64,000 bases of DNA from Streptomyces sp. NBC_00414. Lineage in GTDB: Bacteria; Actinomycetota; Actinomycetes; Streptomycetales; Streptomycetaceae. The first letter of the stretch is position 1. The number at the start of each line of letters is the position of its first letter. Location of the stretch: assembly GCF_036038375.1 (NCBI RefSeq), contig NZ_CP107935.1, forward strand, positions 8,928,001-8,992,000, in the 5' to 3' direction. Below the pieces are notes generated by a model. The model did no database searches. It saw only the letters and a program-made list of their open reading frames with translations, and was not told where the DNA came from. A program made the position numbers and the translations under genes. Shown piece after piece: positions 24,883 to 32,759 of this stretch.

Positions 24883-26682
24883 ATGCCCCGCGACGACATC
24901 AACTGGACGCCGCCACCCGTCGAGGCAGGACAGCCCCGGCAGGTGCGCCGCATCCTCACACTCTTCCGTCCCTACCGCGGCAGGCTGGCCGTCGTCGGCC
25001 TGCTCGTCGGCGCCGCGTCCCTGGTCTCGGTCGCCACACCCTTCCTGCTCAAAGAGATCCTGGACACCGCCATCCCGCAGGGCCGCACCGGCCTGCTGAG
25101 CCTGCTCGCCCTGGGCATGATCCTCAGCGCCGTCCTCGGCGGCGTCTTCGGAGTCCTGCAGACCCTGATCTCCACCACGGTCGGCCAGCGCGTCATGCAC
25201 GACCTGCGCACCGCCGTCTACGACCGGCTGCAGCGCATGTCGCTCGCCTTCTTCACCAGGACGCGCACCGGCGAGGTCCAGTCGCGCATCGCGAACGACA
25301 TCGGCGGGATGCAGGCGACGGTCACCTCGACCGCCACCTCGCTGGTCTCCAACCTCACCAGCGTCGTCGCCACGATCGTCGCGATGGTCGCCCTCGACTG
25401 GCGGCTGACCGTCGTCTCGCTGCTCCTGTTGCCGGTGTTCGTGTGGATCAGCCGCCGCGTCGGCAACGAACGCAAGAAGATCACCACCGAGCGCCAGAAG
25501 CAGATGGCGATCATGGCCGCCACGGTCACCGAGTCGCTCTCCGTGAGCGGCATCGTGCTGGGCCGCACGATGGGCCGCTCCGACTCCCTCACCCGCTCCT
25601 TCGCGGAGGAGTCCGACAGCCTCGTCGACCTGGAGGTCCGGTCGAACATGGCGGGGCGCTGGCGGATGGCCGTCATCGGCATCGTCATGGCCGCCATGCC
25701 GGCCGTCATCTACTGGGCCGCGGGAATGGCCCTGCAGTTCGGCGGCCCCGCGGTCTCCATCGGCACCCTGGTCGCGTTCGTCTCCCTCCAGCAGGGACTG
25801 TTCCGGCCGGCCGTCAGCCTGCTGTCCACCGGCGTCCAGATCCAGGCCTCGCTCGCGCTGTTCCAGCGCATCTTCGAGTACCTCGACCTGCCCATCGACA
25901 TCACCGAGCCCGAGCATCCGGTCCACCTCGACCAGGTCAAGGGCGAAGTGCGTTTCGAGGGCGTCGAATTCCGGTACGACGACAAGAGCGGTCCGATCCT
26001 CGACGGCATCGACATCACCGTGCCCGCCGGCAGCAGCCTCGCCGTCGTCGGCCAGACCGGCGCCGGAAAATCGACGCTTAGTCATCTGGTGCCACGCCTG
26101 TACGACGTCACGGGCGGCCGAGTCACCCTCGACGGGGTGGACGTGCGCGACCTGGACTTCGACACCCTCGCGCGCGCGATCGGGGTGGTCTCCCAGGAGA
26201 CGTACCTCTTCCATGCCACGGTGGCCGACAACCTGCGCTTCGCCAAGCCGGACGCCACCGACGAGGAACTGCGTGCCGCCGCGAAGGCCGCGCAGATCCA
26301 TGACCACATCGCGTCCCTGCCCGACGGGTTCGACACGGTGGTGGGGGAGCGGGGGCACCGGTTCTCCGGCGGCGAGAAGCAGCGCCTGGCCATCGCCCGC
26401 ACCATCCTGAGGGACCCGCCGGTCCTGATCCTCGACGAGGCGACGAGCGCTCTGGACACCCGCACCGAGCGTGCCGTCCAGGAGGCCATCGACGCGCTGT
26501 CGGCCAACCGGACGACGCTCACCATCGCGCACCGGCTGTCCACCGTTAGGGGCGCCGACCAGATCGTGGTCCTCGACCGCGGGCACACGGCCGAACGCGG
26601 CACGCACGAGGAGTTGTTGGAGCGGGACGGGCGTTACGCCGCGCTGGTTCGCAGGGACGCCCAACTGGAGCCAACAACATGA
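24883..26682 (+). CDS. ABC exporter (fused membrane and ATPase domains), homodimer type
   Basis: A 599-residue half-exporter. Six TM helices lie in residues about 40-320 (VVGLLVGAASLVSVATPFLL, then the coupling segment LSLAFFTRTRTGEVQSRIANDIGG). The ATPase has Walker A GQTGAGKST near 390, Q-loop VVSQETYLFHATV, signature FSGGEKQR, Walker B VLILDEATSALD and H-loop TIAHRLST; all are intact, so it can work as a homodimer. It is probably a drug or lipid exporter controlled by the divergent MarR. A GTAGGAG Shine-Dalgarno lies 3 nt before the ATG at 24883. Confidence 0.92.
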   Translation: MPRDDINWTPPPVEAGQPRQVRRILTLFRPYRGRLAVVGLLVGAASLVSVATPFLLKEILDTAIPQGRTGLLSLLALGMILSAVLGGVFGVLQTLISTTVGQRVMHDLRTAVYDRLQRMSLAFFTRTRTGEVQSRIANDIGGMQATVTSTATSLVSNLTSVVATIVAMVALDWRLTVVSLLLLPVFVWISRRVGNERKKITTERQKQMAIMAATVTESLSVSGIVLGRTMGRSDSLTRSFAEESDSLVDLEVRSNMAGRWRMAVIGIVMAAMPAVIYWAAGMALQFGGPAVSIGTLVAFVSLQQGLFRPAVSLLSTGVQIQASLALFQRIFEYLDLPIDITEPEHPVHLDQVKGEVRFEGVEFRYDDKSGPILDGIDITVPAGSSLAVVGQTGAGKSTLSHLVPRLYDVTGGRVTLDGVDVRDLDFDTLARAIGVVSQETYLFHATVADNLRFAKPDATDEELRAAAKAAQIHDHIASLPDGFDTVVGERGHRFSGGEKQRLAIARTILRDPPVLILDEATSALDTRTERAVQEAIDALSANRTTLTIAHRLSTVRGADQIVVLDRGHTAERGTHEELLERDGRYAALVRRDAQLEPTT

Positions 26683-26725
26683 CTATATGTCGAGTTTATG
26701 ACGATATGCGGGTTAACGTGCCCGC

Positions 26726-27571
26726 ATGCAGAACTACACTCCGCCCATCCCGCCACGGAGAACGATCCGACTGACGCGCCGGGGCCGGACCGCCCTCATC
26801 GCGACCGGCGCCGTCGTGGCGGCCACCGCCGTGGCGGTGCCGCTGCTGAGCACGGACGACAAGAAGGAACCCCAGGCCCTGGTGATCCCGGAGGGCTGGC
26901 GCACCGGCCAGGTCTACGAGGCCATGGACAAGGTCCTCGCCCTGCCGGCGGGCTCCAGCAAGAAGTCCCTGGAGAAGGCGCGCCTCAAACTGCCGAACGA
27001 CGCGAGCGGCAACCCCGAGGGCTACCTCTTCCCGGCGACCTATCCCATCGACAAGAAGTCGACCCCCGCGTCCCTGCTCTCGTACATGGTCGACACGGCG
27101 AACAAGAAGTTCGGCGGCGGTACGGTCACGGCCGGGGCCGAGCGCAACGCGATGAACGTCTACCAGACCGTCACCGTCGCGAGCATCGTGCAGGCGGAGG
27201 CGGCCACCAAGGCGGACATGGGCAGGGTGGCCCGGGTCATCTACAACCGGCTCGACCGGGGCATGCCGCTGCAGATGGACTCCACCATCAACTACGCGCT
27301 GAACCGCAGCACGCTGCGCACCAGCCAGAGCGACACACAGCTGGAAAGCCCGTACAACACGTACGCGCGGATGGGGCTGCCGCCGACGCCCATCGCGAAC
27401 CCCGGCGAGGAGGCCATGCGTGCCGCGGTCGCGCCGCCCCAGGGTGACTGGCTGTACTTCGTCACCGTCAAGCGGGGCGACACGCGCTTCACGGCCGACT
27501 ACGAGCAGCACAAGAAGAACGTCGCCGAGTTCAACCGCGCCCACAAGAGCGCTCCGGCATCGGCGGGCTGA
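26726..27571 (+). CDS. mltG: Endolytic murein transglycosylase MltG-like
   Basis: A 281-residue YceG/MltG-family protein. One N-terminal TM helix (ALIATGAVVAATAVAVPLL) leaves a periplasm-facing body. A short LysM-like part (LVIPEGWRTGQVYEAM) precedes the catalytic core: ASIVQAEAATKADMGRVARVIYNRL, with the conserved Glu in QAEA, then LQMDSTINYAL, SPYNTYARMGLPPTPIANPG and WLYFVTVKRGDTRFT. It would cut nascent glycan strands. At about 280 residues it is shorter than E. coli MltG (about 340), mainly in the N-terminal part. It is not next to the usual aroE/ruvX neighbours, so it may be a second copy. Confidence 0.87.
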   Translation: MQNYTPPIPPRRTIRLTRRGRTALIATGAVVAATAVAVPLLSTDDKKEPQALVIPEGWRTGQVYEAMDKVLALPAGSSKKSLEKARLKLPNDASGNPEGYLFPATYPIDKKSTPASLLSYMVDTANKKFGGGTVTAGAERNAMNVYQTVTVASIVQAEAATKADMGRVARVIYNRLDRGMPLQMDSTINYALNRSTLRTSQSDTQLESPYNTYARMGLPPTPIANPGEEAMRAAVAPPQGDWLYFVTVKRGDTRFTADYEQHKKNVAEFNRAHKSAPASAG

Positions 27572-27613
27572 GCCGGGCCGCGGCCACGGCGTGGTGCGTG
27601 CTCACGGGGACCA

Positions 27614-27635
27614 CCGCGCCCCTCCGGGGGCGCGG
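27614..27635. terminator. Hairpin terminator between convergent genes
   Basis: ccgcgcccc (27614-27622) pairs with ggggcgcgg (27627-27635) around a 4-nt loop. It sits between the converging mltG-like and monooxygenase genes. Confidence 0.7.
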
Positions 27636-27712
27636 GAAGTCATCACGCCGATCGTCGTGTGTCTTCGCGTGCCGTCGCGCGGGCGCGGCCGGTCCACGCG
27701 CTCGGCGATCGA

Positions 27713-28924
27713 TCAGCCGGCGGCCTCCACGGCGACCGGAGCGACGGGACCGACGGGGCCGACGGGCGTGACAGGGCCCACCGTGGTGGCAGGGTCCGGC
27801 GGGGCGACCCGCGGAGAGTCCGCCAGCAGCCGCCGGATGTCCCGTACCGCCGCCCGCCCGGCCCGGTTGGCGCCGATGGTGCTGGCAGAGGGCCCGTACC
27901 CGACCAGATGGATCCGCGCGTCGGCGACCGCCCGGGTCCCCTCGACGCGGATGCCACCGCCGGGCTCGCGCAGCCGCAGCGGGGCCAGATGGTCGACCGC
28001 CGCGCGGAAACCGGTCGCCCACAGGATGACGTCCGCGGCCACGCGACGCCCGTCGTCCCACTCGACCCCGTCCGAAGCGATCCGGTCGAACATCGGCAGC
28101 CGGTCCAGGACCCCGTCCGCGAGGCCCTGCCGGATCGCGTCGTTGAGCGGCAGCCCGGTCACCGACACGACACTCTTCGGCGGCAGCCCTTGGCGCACCC
28201 GCTCCTCCACGAGGGCGACCGCCTCCCGGCCCACGTCCTCGCTGAACGGCCCCTCCCGGAAGACCGGCGGCCGTCGAGTCACCCAGGTGGTTCCGGCCGC
28301 GTACGGGGCGATCTCCAGCAGATGCTGAGTGCCGGACGCGCCCCCGCCCACGACGACGACACGCTGCCCGGCGAAGTCCTGCGGGCCGGCGTACTGGGCG
28401 GTGTGCAGCTGCCGGCCCCGGAAGGTCTCCTGGCCGGGATAGCGCGGCCAGAACGGCCGGTCCCAGGTGCCCGTCGCGTTGATCAGCGCGCGCGTGGACC
28501 ACGTACCGTCCGACGTCTCGACGAGCAGTCGTCCCGCGTCGCCCTCGCGCACGGCCCGCACGTCGACCGGCCGGCGTACGCGCAGGTCGAAGGCGTGTTC
28601 ATAGGCGTCGAAGTACTCTGCGACGACCTCGGAGGACGGCCGGTCGGGATCGGCGTCCGTCAGCTCCATGCCGGGCAGCGCGTGCATGCCGTGCACCTTG
28701 CCGTACGTGAGCGACGGCCACCGGAACTGCCAGGCGCCGCCCGGCCGCGGCGCGTGGTCCAGGACCACGAAGTCCCGCTCCGGCTCGAAGCCGGTGCGCC
28801 GCAGGTGGTAGGCGCTGGACAGCCCGGCCTGGCCGGCGCCCACGACGACGACGTCGACTTCCCGGGCGTGTTCCCGCACCGGTTCCTGTACCTGTTCCCG
28901 CACCTGCGCTCCGGCATTGTTCAC
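27713..28924 (-). CDS. Flavin-containing monooxygenase (CzcO-like)
   Basis: A 403-residue FAD/NAD(P)-dependent oxygenase. The FAD fingerprint is VVVVGAGQAGLSSAYHL near residue 24, then GGAWQFRWPSLTYGKVHGMHALPG. The second Rossmann motif is VVVVGGGASGTQHLLE near 186, and ILWATGFRAAVDHL marks the C-terminal half. It lies 54 bases downstream of the SsuB-like ATPase in what looks like one sulfur-responsive operon, so oxidation of an organosulfur substrate is plausible but inferred. The last 25 residues are a Gly-Pro-Val repeat encoded by short tandem DNA units. The start is a GTG at 28924. Confidence 0.85.
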   Translation of the reverse strand: MNNAGAQVREQVQEPVREHAREVDVVVVGAGQAGLSSAYHLRRTGFEPERDFVVLDHAPRPGGAWQFRWPSLTYGKVHGMHALPGMELTDADPDRPSSEVVAEYFDAYEHAFDLRVRRPVDVRAVREGDAGRLLVETSDGTWSTRALINATGTWDRPFWPRYPGQETFRGRQLHTAQYAGPQDFAGQRVVVVGGGASGTQHLLEIAPYAAGTTWVTRRPPVFREGPFSEDVGREAVALVEERVRQGLPPKSVVSVTGLPLNDAIRQGLADGVLDRLPMFDRIASDGVEWDDGRRVAADVILWATGFRAAVDHLAPLRLREPGGGIRVEGTRAVADARIHLVGYGPSASTIGANRAGRAAVRDIRRLLADSPRVAPPDPATTVGPVTPVGPVGPVAPVAVEAAG

Positions 28925-28978
28925 GCTTCTACCAACTCCGACGGAGACGCGGATCTTCCCGGACCCGCCGGGCGGGTT

Positions 28979-29818
28979 TCAGGAGGCTTCGGCGGGCGTA
29001 TCGGGGCCGAGGCGCGCCAGCAGCCCCGCGCGCAGTTCGGCGAACCGCGGGTCGGTGAGGTCGCGCGGCCGGCCGAGTTCGACGGCGGCCTCGTACGCGA
29101 TGACGCCCTCGCCCATCACAAGGACGCGGTCGGCGAGCAGCACGGCCTCCTCCACGTCGTGCGTGGCCAGGAGCACGGCGCACCCGCGTCGCTGCCACAG
29201 TTCGCCGAGGAGCCGTTGCGCCTCGATCCGCGTCGGGGCGTCCAGGGCGCCGAACGGCTCGTCCAGCAGCAGGAGATCGGGTGTACGCACCAACGCGCGT
29301 GCCAGCGCGACCCGTTGGGCCTCGCCGTCGGAGAGCTTCCTGGGCCGGGCGTCGGCGCGGTGGACGAGGCCGACCTCGGTCAACGCCTGCTCGGCGAGGG
29401 CGCGTTCGGGCCGGCCGGGCACGCCGAGCAGTACGTTGCGCCACACCTTCTTCCACGGATTCCACGGCGTCAGCCGCGTGGCCTGGAGGGCGACAGCCTT
29501 GCGGCGCGGGACGAGTACCGTGCCCTCGATGTCACGGTCGAGCCCGGCGAGGATGCGCAGGAGGGTGGACTTGCCGCAACCGCTGCGGCCTAGGAGCGCC
29601 ACGAACTCGCCTGGTTTCACGTCGAGTCGAAGGTCGTCGATGACGGCGCGGCCGTCGAAGGCGCGGGTCAGCCCTTGGACGCGGACCACCGGGTGGATCG
29701 CCGAGTGGGCCGCCGGGGCGGGTGCCGGCGGCCCGTGCCGCCGGGTGCTCGCCGAGGCATTGTCGGAGCTGACGGGACCCTCCTGCGGGCTCACCGTCCG
29801 ATGAACGTCGGTCGCCAT
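28979..29818 (-). CDS. ssuB: SsuB-like aliphatic sulfonate ABC transporter ATPase
   Basis: A 279-residue ATPase of the nitrate/sulfonate/taurine importer class. After a disordered 40-residue start come LLGRSGCGKSTLLRILAGLDRDIEGTV (Walker A), the Q-loop region LQATRLTPWNPWKKVWRNVLLG, signature LSDGEAQRVALARAL, Walker B LLLLDEPFGALD and the H-loop in LATHDVEEAVLLADR. No permease or binding protein gene is intact beside it; a remnant resembling the permease C-terminus overlaps its start. It is preceded 200 bases upstream by a sulfur-type leader peptide. It may be an orphan ATPase serving a transporter elsewhere. Confidence 0.87.
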   Translation of the reverse strand: MATDVHRTVSPQEGPVSSDNASASTRRHGPPAPAPAAHSAIHPVVRVQGLTRAFDGRAVIDDLRLDVKPGEFVALLGRSGCGKSTLLRILAGLDRDIEGTVLVPRRKAVALQATRLTPWNPWKKVWRNVLLGVPGRPERALAEQALTEVGLVHRADARPRKLSDGEAQRVALARALVRTPDLLLLDEPFGALDAPTRIEAQRLLGELWQRRGCAVLLATHDVEEAVLLADRVLVMGEGVIAYEAAVELGRPRDLTDPRFAELRAGLLARLGPDTPAEAS

Positions 29819-29871
29819 CGCAGCAACAGCCTTTCGAGGGTACGGACGTCGAAGCCCGCGAGCAGGCCCGC
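29791..29871 (-). pseudogene. Remnant of an SsuC-type permease C-terminus
   Basis: The frame ending at the TGA 29791-29793, which overlaps the start of ssuB, encodes AGFDVRTLERLLLRWRPTF followed by IGR and stop. E. coli SsuC ends with a comparable segment containing LLERVSLRWNPAY. Further upstream the similarity fades into an Arg/Pro-rich run and a stop, so the rest of the permease is missing. A deletion scar between the leader peptide and ssuB would explain this; the match is by eye over about 20 residues. Confidence 0.45.
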
Positions 29872-30021
29872 AGCGACGGGCCGGCGGCGAGGGCGCGCGC
29901 GGGCGGTGACGGGTGCGCTTCAGCGGCCCGGCTTCCGGCCCGCGTCAGGCCGACGCGGGGAGGCGGGGAAGAGGGGGCGCAGGAGTGCGGGAATGCCGGG
30001 AAGTGCTGGGGCGGGAAGGCG

Positions 30022-30105
30022 TCAGCGGCCGGTGCGACACGCGGCAGAGGCCACCCGCAGCAGGTCGATGTGACCGCGCGTGGTGAGCAGCACTGAACGC
30101 AACAT
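30022..30105 (-). CDS. Short leader peptide of a sulfur-metabolism operon
   Basis: A 27-residue ORF with ATG at 30105 and TGA at 30022. It contains LTTRGHIDLLRVASAACR, the pattern of actinomycete putative leader peptides found upstream of sulfur uptake and cysteine genes. The conserved Cys and Arg near the end suggest translation-coupled sensing of sulfur amino acid supply. It lies upstream of ssuB and the monooxygenase on the same strand. It is too short for routine gene calling. Confidence 0.72.
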   Translation of the reverse strand: MLRSVLLTTRGHIDLLRVASAACRTGR

Positions 30106-30287
30106 GCCGCCGAAAGTAGCCAGCCCGACCGCGTACGGTCAATGCCGTCTCGCGAAGTGGAACCGGGTGCCAGGAGCAGCGGAGCCGAGTCTCACGGGGG
30201 ACCGGAGCGGAGTGTCAGGGAGACCGGAAGCGGAGGGCGCTGAGCTGTCGAGGGTGTGGAATTCGGCGGATGGGCGAGGATTGGTTC

Positions 30288-30710
30288 ATGTCCGATGCCT
30301 TCACCACCCGTGTTCTGAACATCGCCTCCGGATCCAGCGAGGCTGTCGTCGACCTCACCCGCGAGTGCGAGACCTTCCTGCGGGAAGCGGCGGGCGGCCG
30401 TGACGGCCTGCTCAATGTCTTCGTGCCCCACGCGACAGCCGGCGTGGCCGTCCTGGAGACGGGAGCGGGCAGCGACGAGGACCTGCTCGCCGCTCTCCAC
30501 ACCCTGCTCCCCGCGGACGACCGCTGGCAGCACCGCCACGGGAGCCCCGGCCACGGCCGCGACCACGTCCTCCCGGCGCTCGTGCCCCCGCACGCCACGC
30601 TGCCGGTGATCGAGGGGCGGCTGGAGCTGGGGACATGGCAGTCGGTGTGCCTGGTCGACACGAATCGCGACAATCCGGATAGGAAGGTTCGGTTGTCGTT
30701 CCTCGGCTGA
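30288..30710 (+). CDS. yjbQ: YjbQ family protein (UPF0047)
   Basis: A 140-residue YjbQ-fold protein. Conserved features are NVFVPHATAGVAVLETGAG, HRHGSPGHGRDHVLPALVPPH and LPVIEGRLELGTWQSVCLVDTN. Members can carry weak thiamine-phosphate synthase activity in E. coli, but the physiological role is uncertain. I choose the ATG at 30288 (GAGGA 8-9 nt upstream); an ATG at 30270 would add six residues. It converges on the GH114 gene across a hairpin. Confidence 0.9.
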   Translation: MSDAFTTRVLNIASGSSEAVVDLTRECETFLREAAGGRDGLLNVFVPHATAGVAVLETGAGSDEDLLAALHTLLPADDRWQHRHGSPGHGRDHVLPALVPPHATLPVIEGRLELGTWQSVCLVDTNRDNPDRKVRLSFLG

Positions 30711-30728
30711 GGGGCGGCGCCCAGGATC

Positions 30729-30767
30729 CCGTGGCCCCTCCCCGCATGGAGCGAGGAAGGGCCACGG
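30729..30767. terminator. Bidirectional hairpin terminator
   Basis: A 17-bp stem with two mismatches (30729-30745 with 30751-30767) and loop atgga. It lies between the converging yjbQ and GH114 genes. Confidence 0.75.
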
Positions 30768-30803
30768 ACCGTGAGGGGGCCTACCGGACGGGGGACGTCG
30801 GGG

Positions 30804-31622
30804 TCAGCAGGCCTTGCGGACGTAGTCGCTGTCGCCGGGGGCGGTGACCAGCACATCGCGCAGGACGACGCTGAGGCGGCCGCCCCACTGGGCGCACGTC
30901 TCGTCGAAGTACTTCTGCTGGTACTCGATCACGATGACGTCGTTGTCGAAGCCCTCGGTGTAGTCGCCGCATTCCTTCCACTCGCCGCACTCCTCGGCGA
31001 CGGCGAAGTCCAGGCCCGTCGCGGAGCGCTCGGTGGAGAGTTCAGGTGTGTTCTTCTGCCCGATGGCCAGGCCCTTGCCGTGGGCGTGGTCCGCGAGCAG
31101 CCTGACGAACGCCTTGGCGTTGTCCTTGCTGATCAGGTCGGTCCGGGTGAAGGAGTCGAGGTTGTCGGGCTCGACGGCGTCGAAACCCTTGTCGGCACAG
31201 CTGTCGATCCAGGCGTTGACCTTCGCGGCGACCCGCTGGCGCTTGGCGGCGGTGCGGATGTCGAGGAAGGCCTCGTCCCAGTCCGGGTCGTAGACGACCT
31301 CGCCATTGGCGTCCGTCAGCAGCAGGTCGCCCCACTCGTCCTCGGCTCCCGGCTGAGCCTGGAAGGCGTTGACATAACAGATGTTGTACAGGCCTGCCGC
31401 CGGGGAGGCGGTGTGGTCGCGGGAGACGACCTTCACGCCGGCGGCCGGGGTGTAGGCCTGGCCGATCTGGTAGTCGAAGGGCTCGTTGACCGGCGGCGGT
31501 TCCACCGCCTGAGGGGCGGCGTTCGCGCTTGCGGAGACGAGCAGGGCGCCGACGACGGCGCAGGTCAGGGACGCTGCCATGACGGCAGGCTTGCGAGATC
31601 GCACACGATGGGTGTGGGGCAT
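30804..31622 (-). CDS. Secreted GH114 endo-alpha-1,4-polygalactosaminidase
   Basis: A 272-residue exported glycosidase. The signal peptide (PAVMAASLTCAVVGALLVSAS) ends near ANA at about residue 36. The TIM-barrel core shows FDYQIGQAY, YNICYVNAFQAQPG, then KGFDAVEPDNLDSFTR with likely catalytic acidic residues, GLAIGQKNTPEL and FAVAEECGEWKEC, ending with a conserved Cys. GH114 enzymes hydrolyse alpha-1,4-linked polygalactosamine, a fungal cell-wall and biofilm polymer. A GGAG Shine-Dalgarno lies 7 nt before the ATG at 31622. Confidence 0.88.
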   Translation of the reverse strand: MPHTHRVRSRKPAVMAASLTCAVVGALLVSASANAAPQAVEPPPVNEPFDYQIGQAYTPAAGVKVVSRDHTASPAAGLYNICYVNAFQAQPGAEDEWGDLLLTDANGEVVYDPDWDEAFLDIRTAAKRQRVAAKVNAWIDSCADKGFDAVEPDNLDSFTRTDLISKDNAKAFVRLLADHAHGKGLAIGQKNTPELSTERSATGLDFAVAEECGEWKECGDYTEGFDNDVIVIEYQQKYFDETCAQWGGRLSVVLRDVLVTAPGDSDYVRKAC

Positions 31623-31929
31623 GTGGAGCTCCAGAAGGTGGGGGTACGTCCCCGCCTCGGACCGCGCTTCGATGCGTCCGTCCTGGCGACTGTGTCCGGA
31701 CTTGCGGTCGGGAGAACCGCTCTACCGGCTGGGCGTACCTCTGGCGCCAGGAGATCGATGTTGGCGCTGCAGGGAGTAAACCGAGCGGCTCAGGCCGTGT
31801 CAACCGGCCGGATCCGGTTGCGGAACGTTCAACACGCAAACTCGTCTTTGGCACCAAGAAGCCCGGTTTCCCGACCGGTTGAGGCACTTTGACGACGTGG
31901 GTGAGGGCGAGGGCCGGGCCTCCGGAGGG
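31623..31929. other. Intergenic region between GH114 and gntR
   Basis: A 307-base gap. It must carry the GH114 promoter (minus strand) and the end of the gntR transcript. I see no strong dyad, repeat or ORF with coding character. Confidence 0.5.
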
Positions 31930-32640
31930 TTACTCCCAGACCACGATGTTGCGTCGCACCGGCACGGACGAGGCGTCGGTGGCGAACAGTTCCGGCGAGT
32001 GCGCGCGGATGCGTTCGATGTCGTCGAAGACGGCCCGCAGGTGTGTGCGCATCGCCGTGCGGGCGAGCGGGACGTTCCCCTCGGTGATGGCGTCGAAGAT
32101 CTCGCGGTGCTGCGCGACGAACACGGCCGGGGACACGTTCTCGTGGAGGCCGAGGCGGCGGGCCCGGTCCAGGTGCCCCTTGGCGGCGGCCACGGTGGTC
32201 CAGACGTTGCCGCGCCCGCTCAGCCGCATCAGGCCCTGATGGAACGCCTCGTCCAGGCCGAAGAACTCCTCCAGGCCGAGGTCCGCCCGACGCTGCCGGT
32301 CGAGGTTGTCCCGCAGTTCGCCGACGACCGTGGCGTCGAGTTCCGCGGGCAGGTCGTCCAGTGAGGCGAGTTCCACCGCCTCCCGGAGGAACTGCGCGTC
32401 GGCGACCTGTCCCGGATCGACCCGGGAAACGAACGACCCGATCTTCGGGAAGACCTGCACCAGGCCCTCCTGGGCCAGCAGGATCAGGCTCTCCCGCACC
32501 GGCGTGCGGCTGACGCCCATCGACGCGGCGAGTTCGTTCTCCGAGAGGGCGGCGCCCGGAGCGAGTTCGAGGGTCAGGACCATCTGGCGCAGTTTCAGAT
32601 AGATGTCGCGCCGGTTCGTCCGCCCGTTCGTTTGAGCCAT
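31930..32640 (-). CDS. GntR/FCD (FadR-type) regulator of the sugar-acid cluster
   Basis: A 236-residue repressor. The N-terminal winged helix reads DIYLKLRQMVLTLELAPGAALSENELAASMGVSRTPVRESLILLAQEGLV. The C-terminal FCD ligand domain carries the metal-binding pattern Asp/His: FFGLDEAFHQGLM, VAQHREIFDAITEG and AMRTHLRAVFDDIERI. It is divergent from the mannonate dehydratase operon, with a perfect CTTGTATACAAG dyad between them, so it most likely represses that operon until a hexonate or hexuronate intermediate binds. The ATG at 32640 is used; a longer frame upstream would cross the promoter. Confidence 0.9.
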   Translation of the reverse strand: MAQTNGRTNRRDIYLKLRQMVLTLELAPGAALSENELAASMGVSRTPVRESLILLAQEGLVQVFPKIGSFVSRVDPGQVADAQFLREAVELASLDDLPAELDATVVGELRDNLDRQRRADLGLEEFFGLDEAFHQGLMRLSGRGNVWTTVAAAKGHLDRARRLGLHENVSPAVFVAQHREIFDAITEGNVPLARTAMRTHLRAVFDDIERIRAHSPELFATDASSVPVRRNIVVWE

Positions 32641-32695
32641 GACCCCATCGTACGTAGAGCGACGACACAAGTATTGCCCTGCTGCGATACAGATG

Positions 32696-32707
32696 CTTGT
32701 ATACAAG
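32696..32707. promoter_or_regulatory. Perfect CTTGTATACAAG operator for the GntR regulator
   Basis: The 12-bp sequence is its own reverse complement and contains the TNGTnnnACNA form bound by FadR/GntR-FCD regulators. Its ACAAGTA extension is repeated at 32667-32673, giving a possible second half-site. It lies 53 bases before the manD start and 56 bases before gntR. Confidence 0.75.
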
Positions 32708-32759
32708 TACTTCGCGACCAGGAGAGCCAAGAAGTACCAAGAAGTACCAAGGAGTGCCT

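Noticed and set aside
24808..26664. Minus-strand open frame of about 618 codons
   Set aside because: Antisense to an intact ABC exporter with all catalytic motifs; composition is Gly/Asp/Arg-rich shadow.
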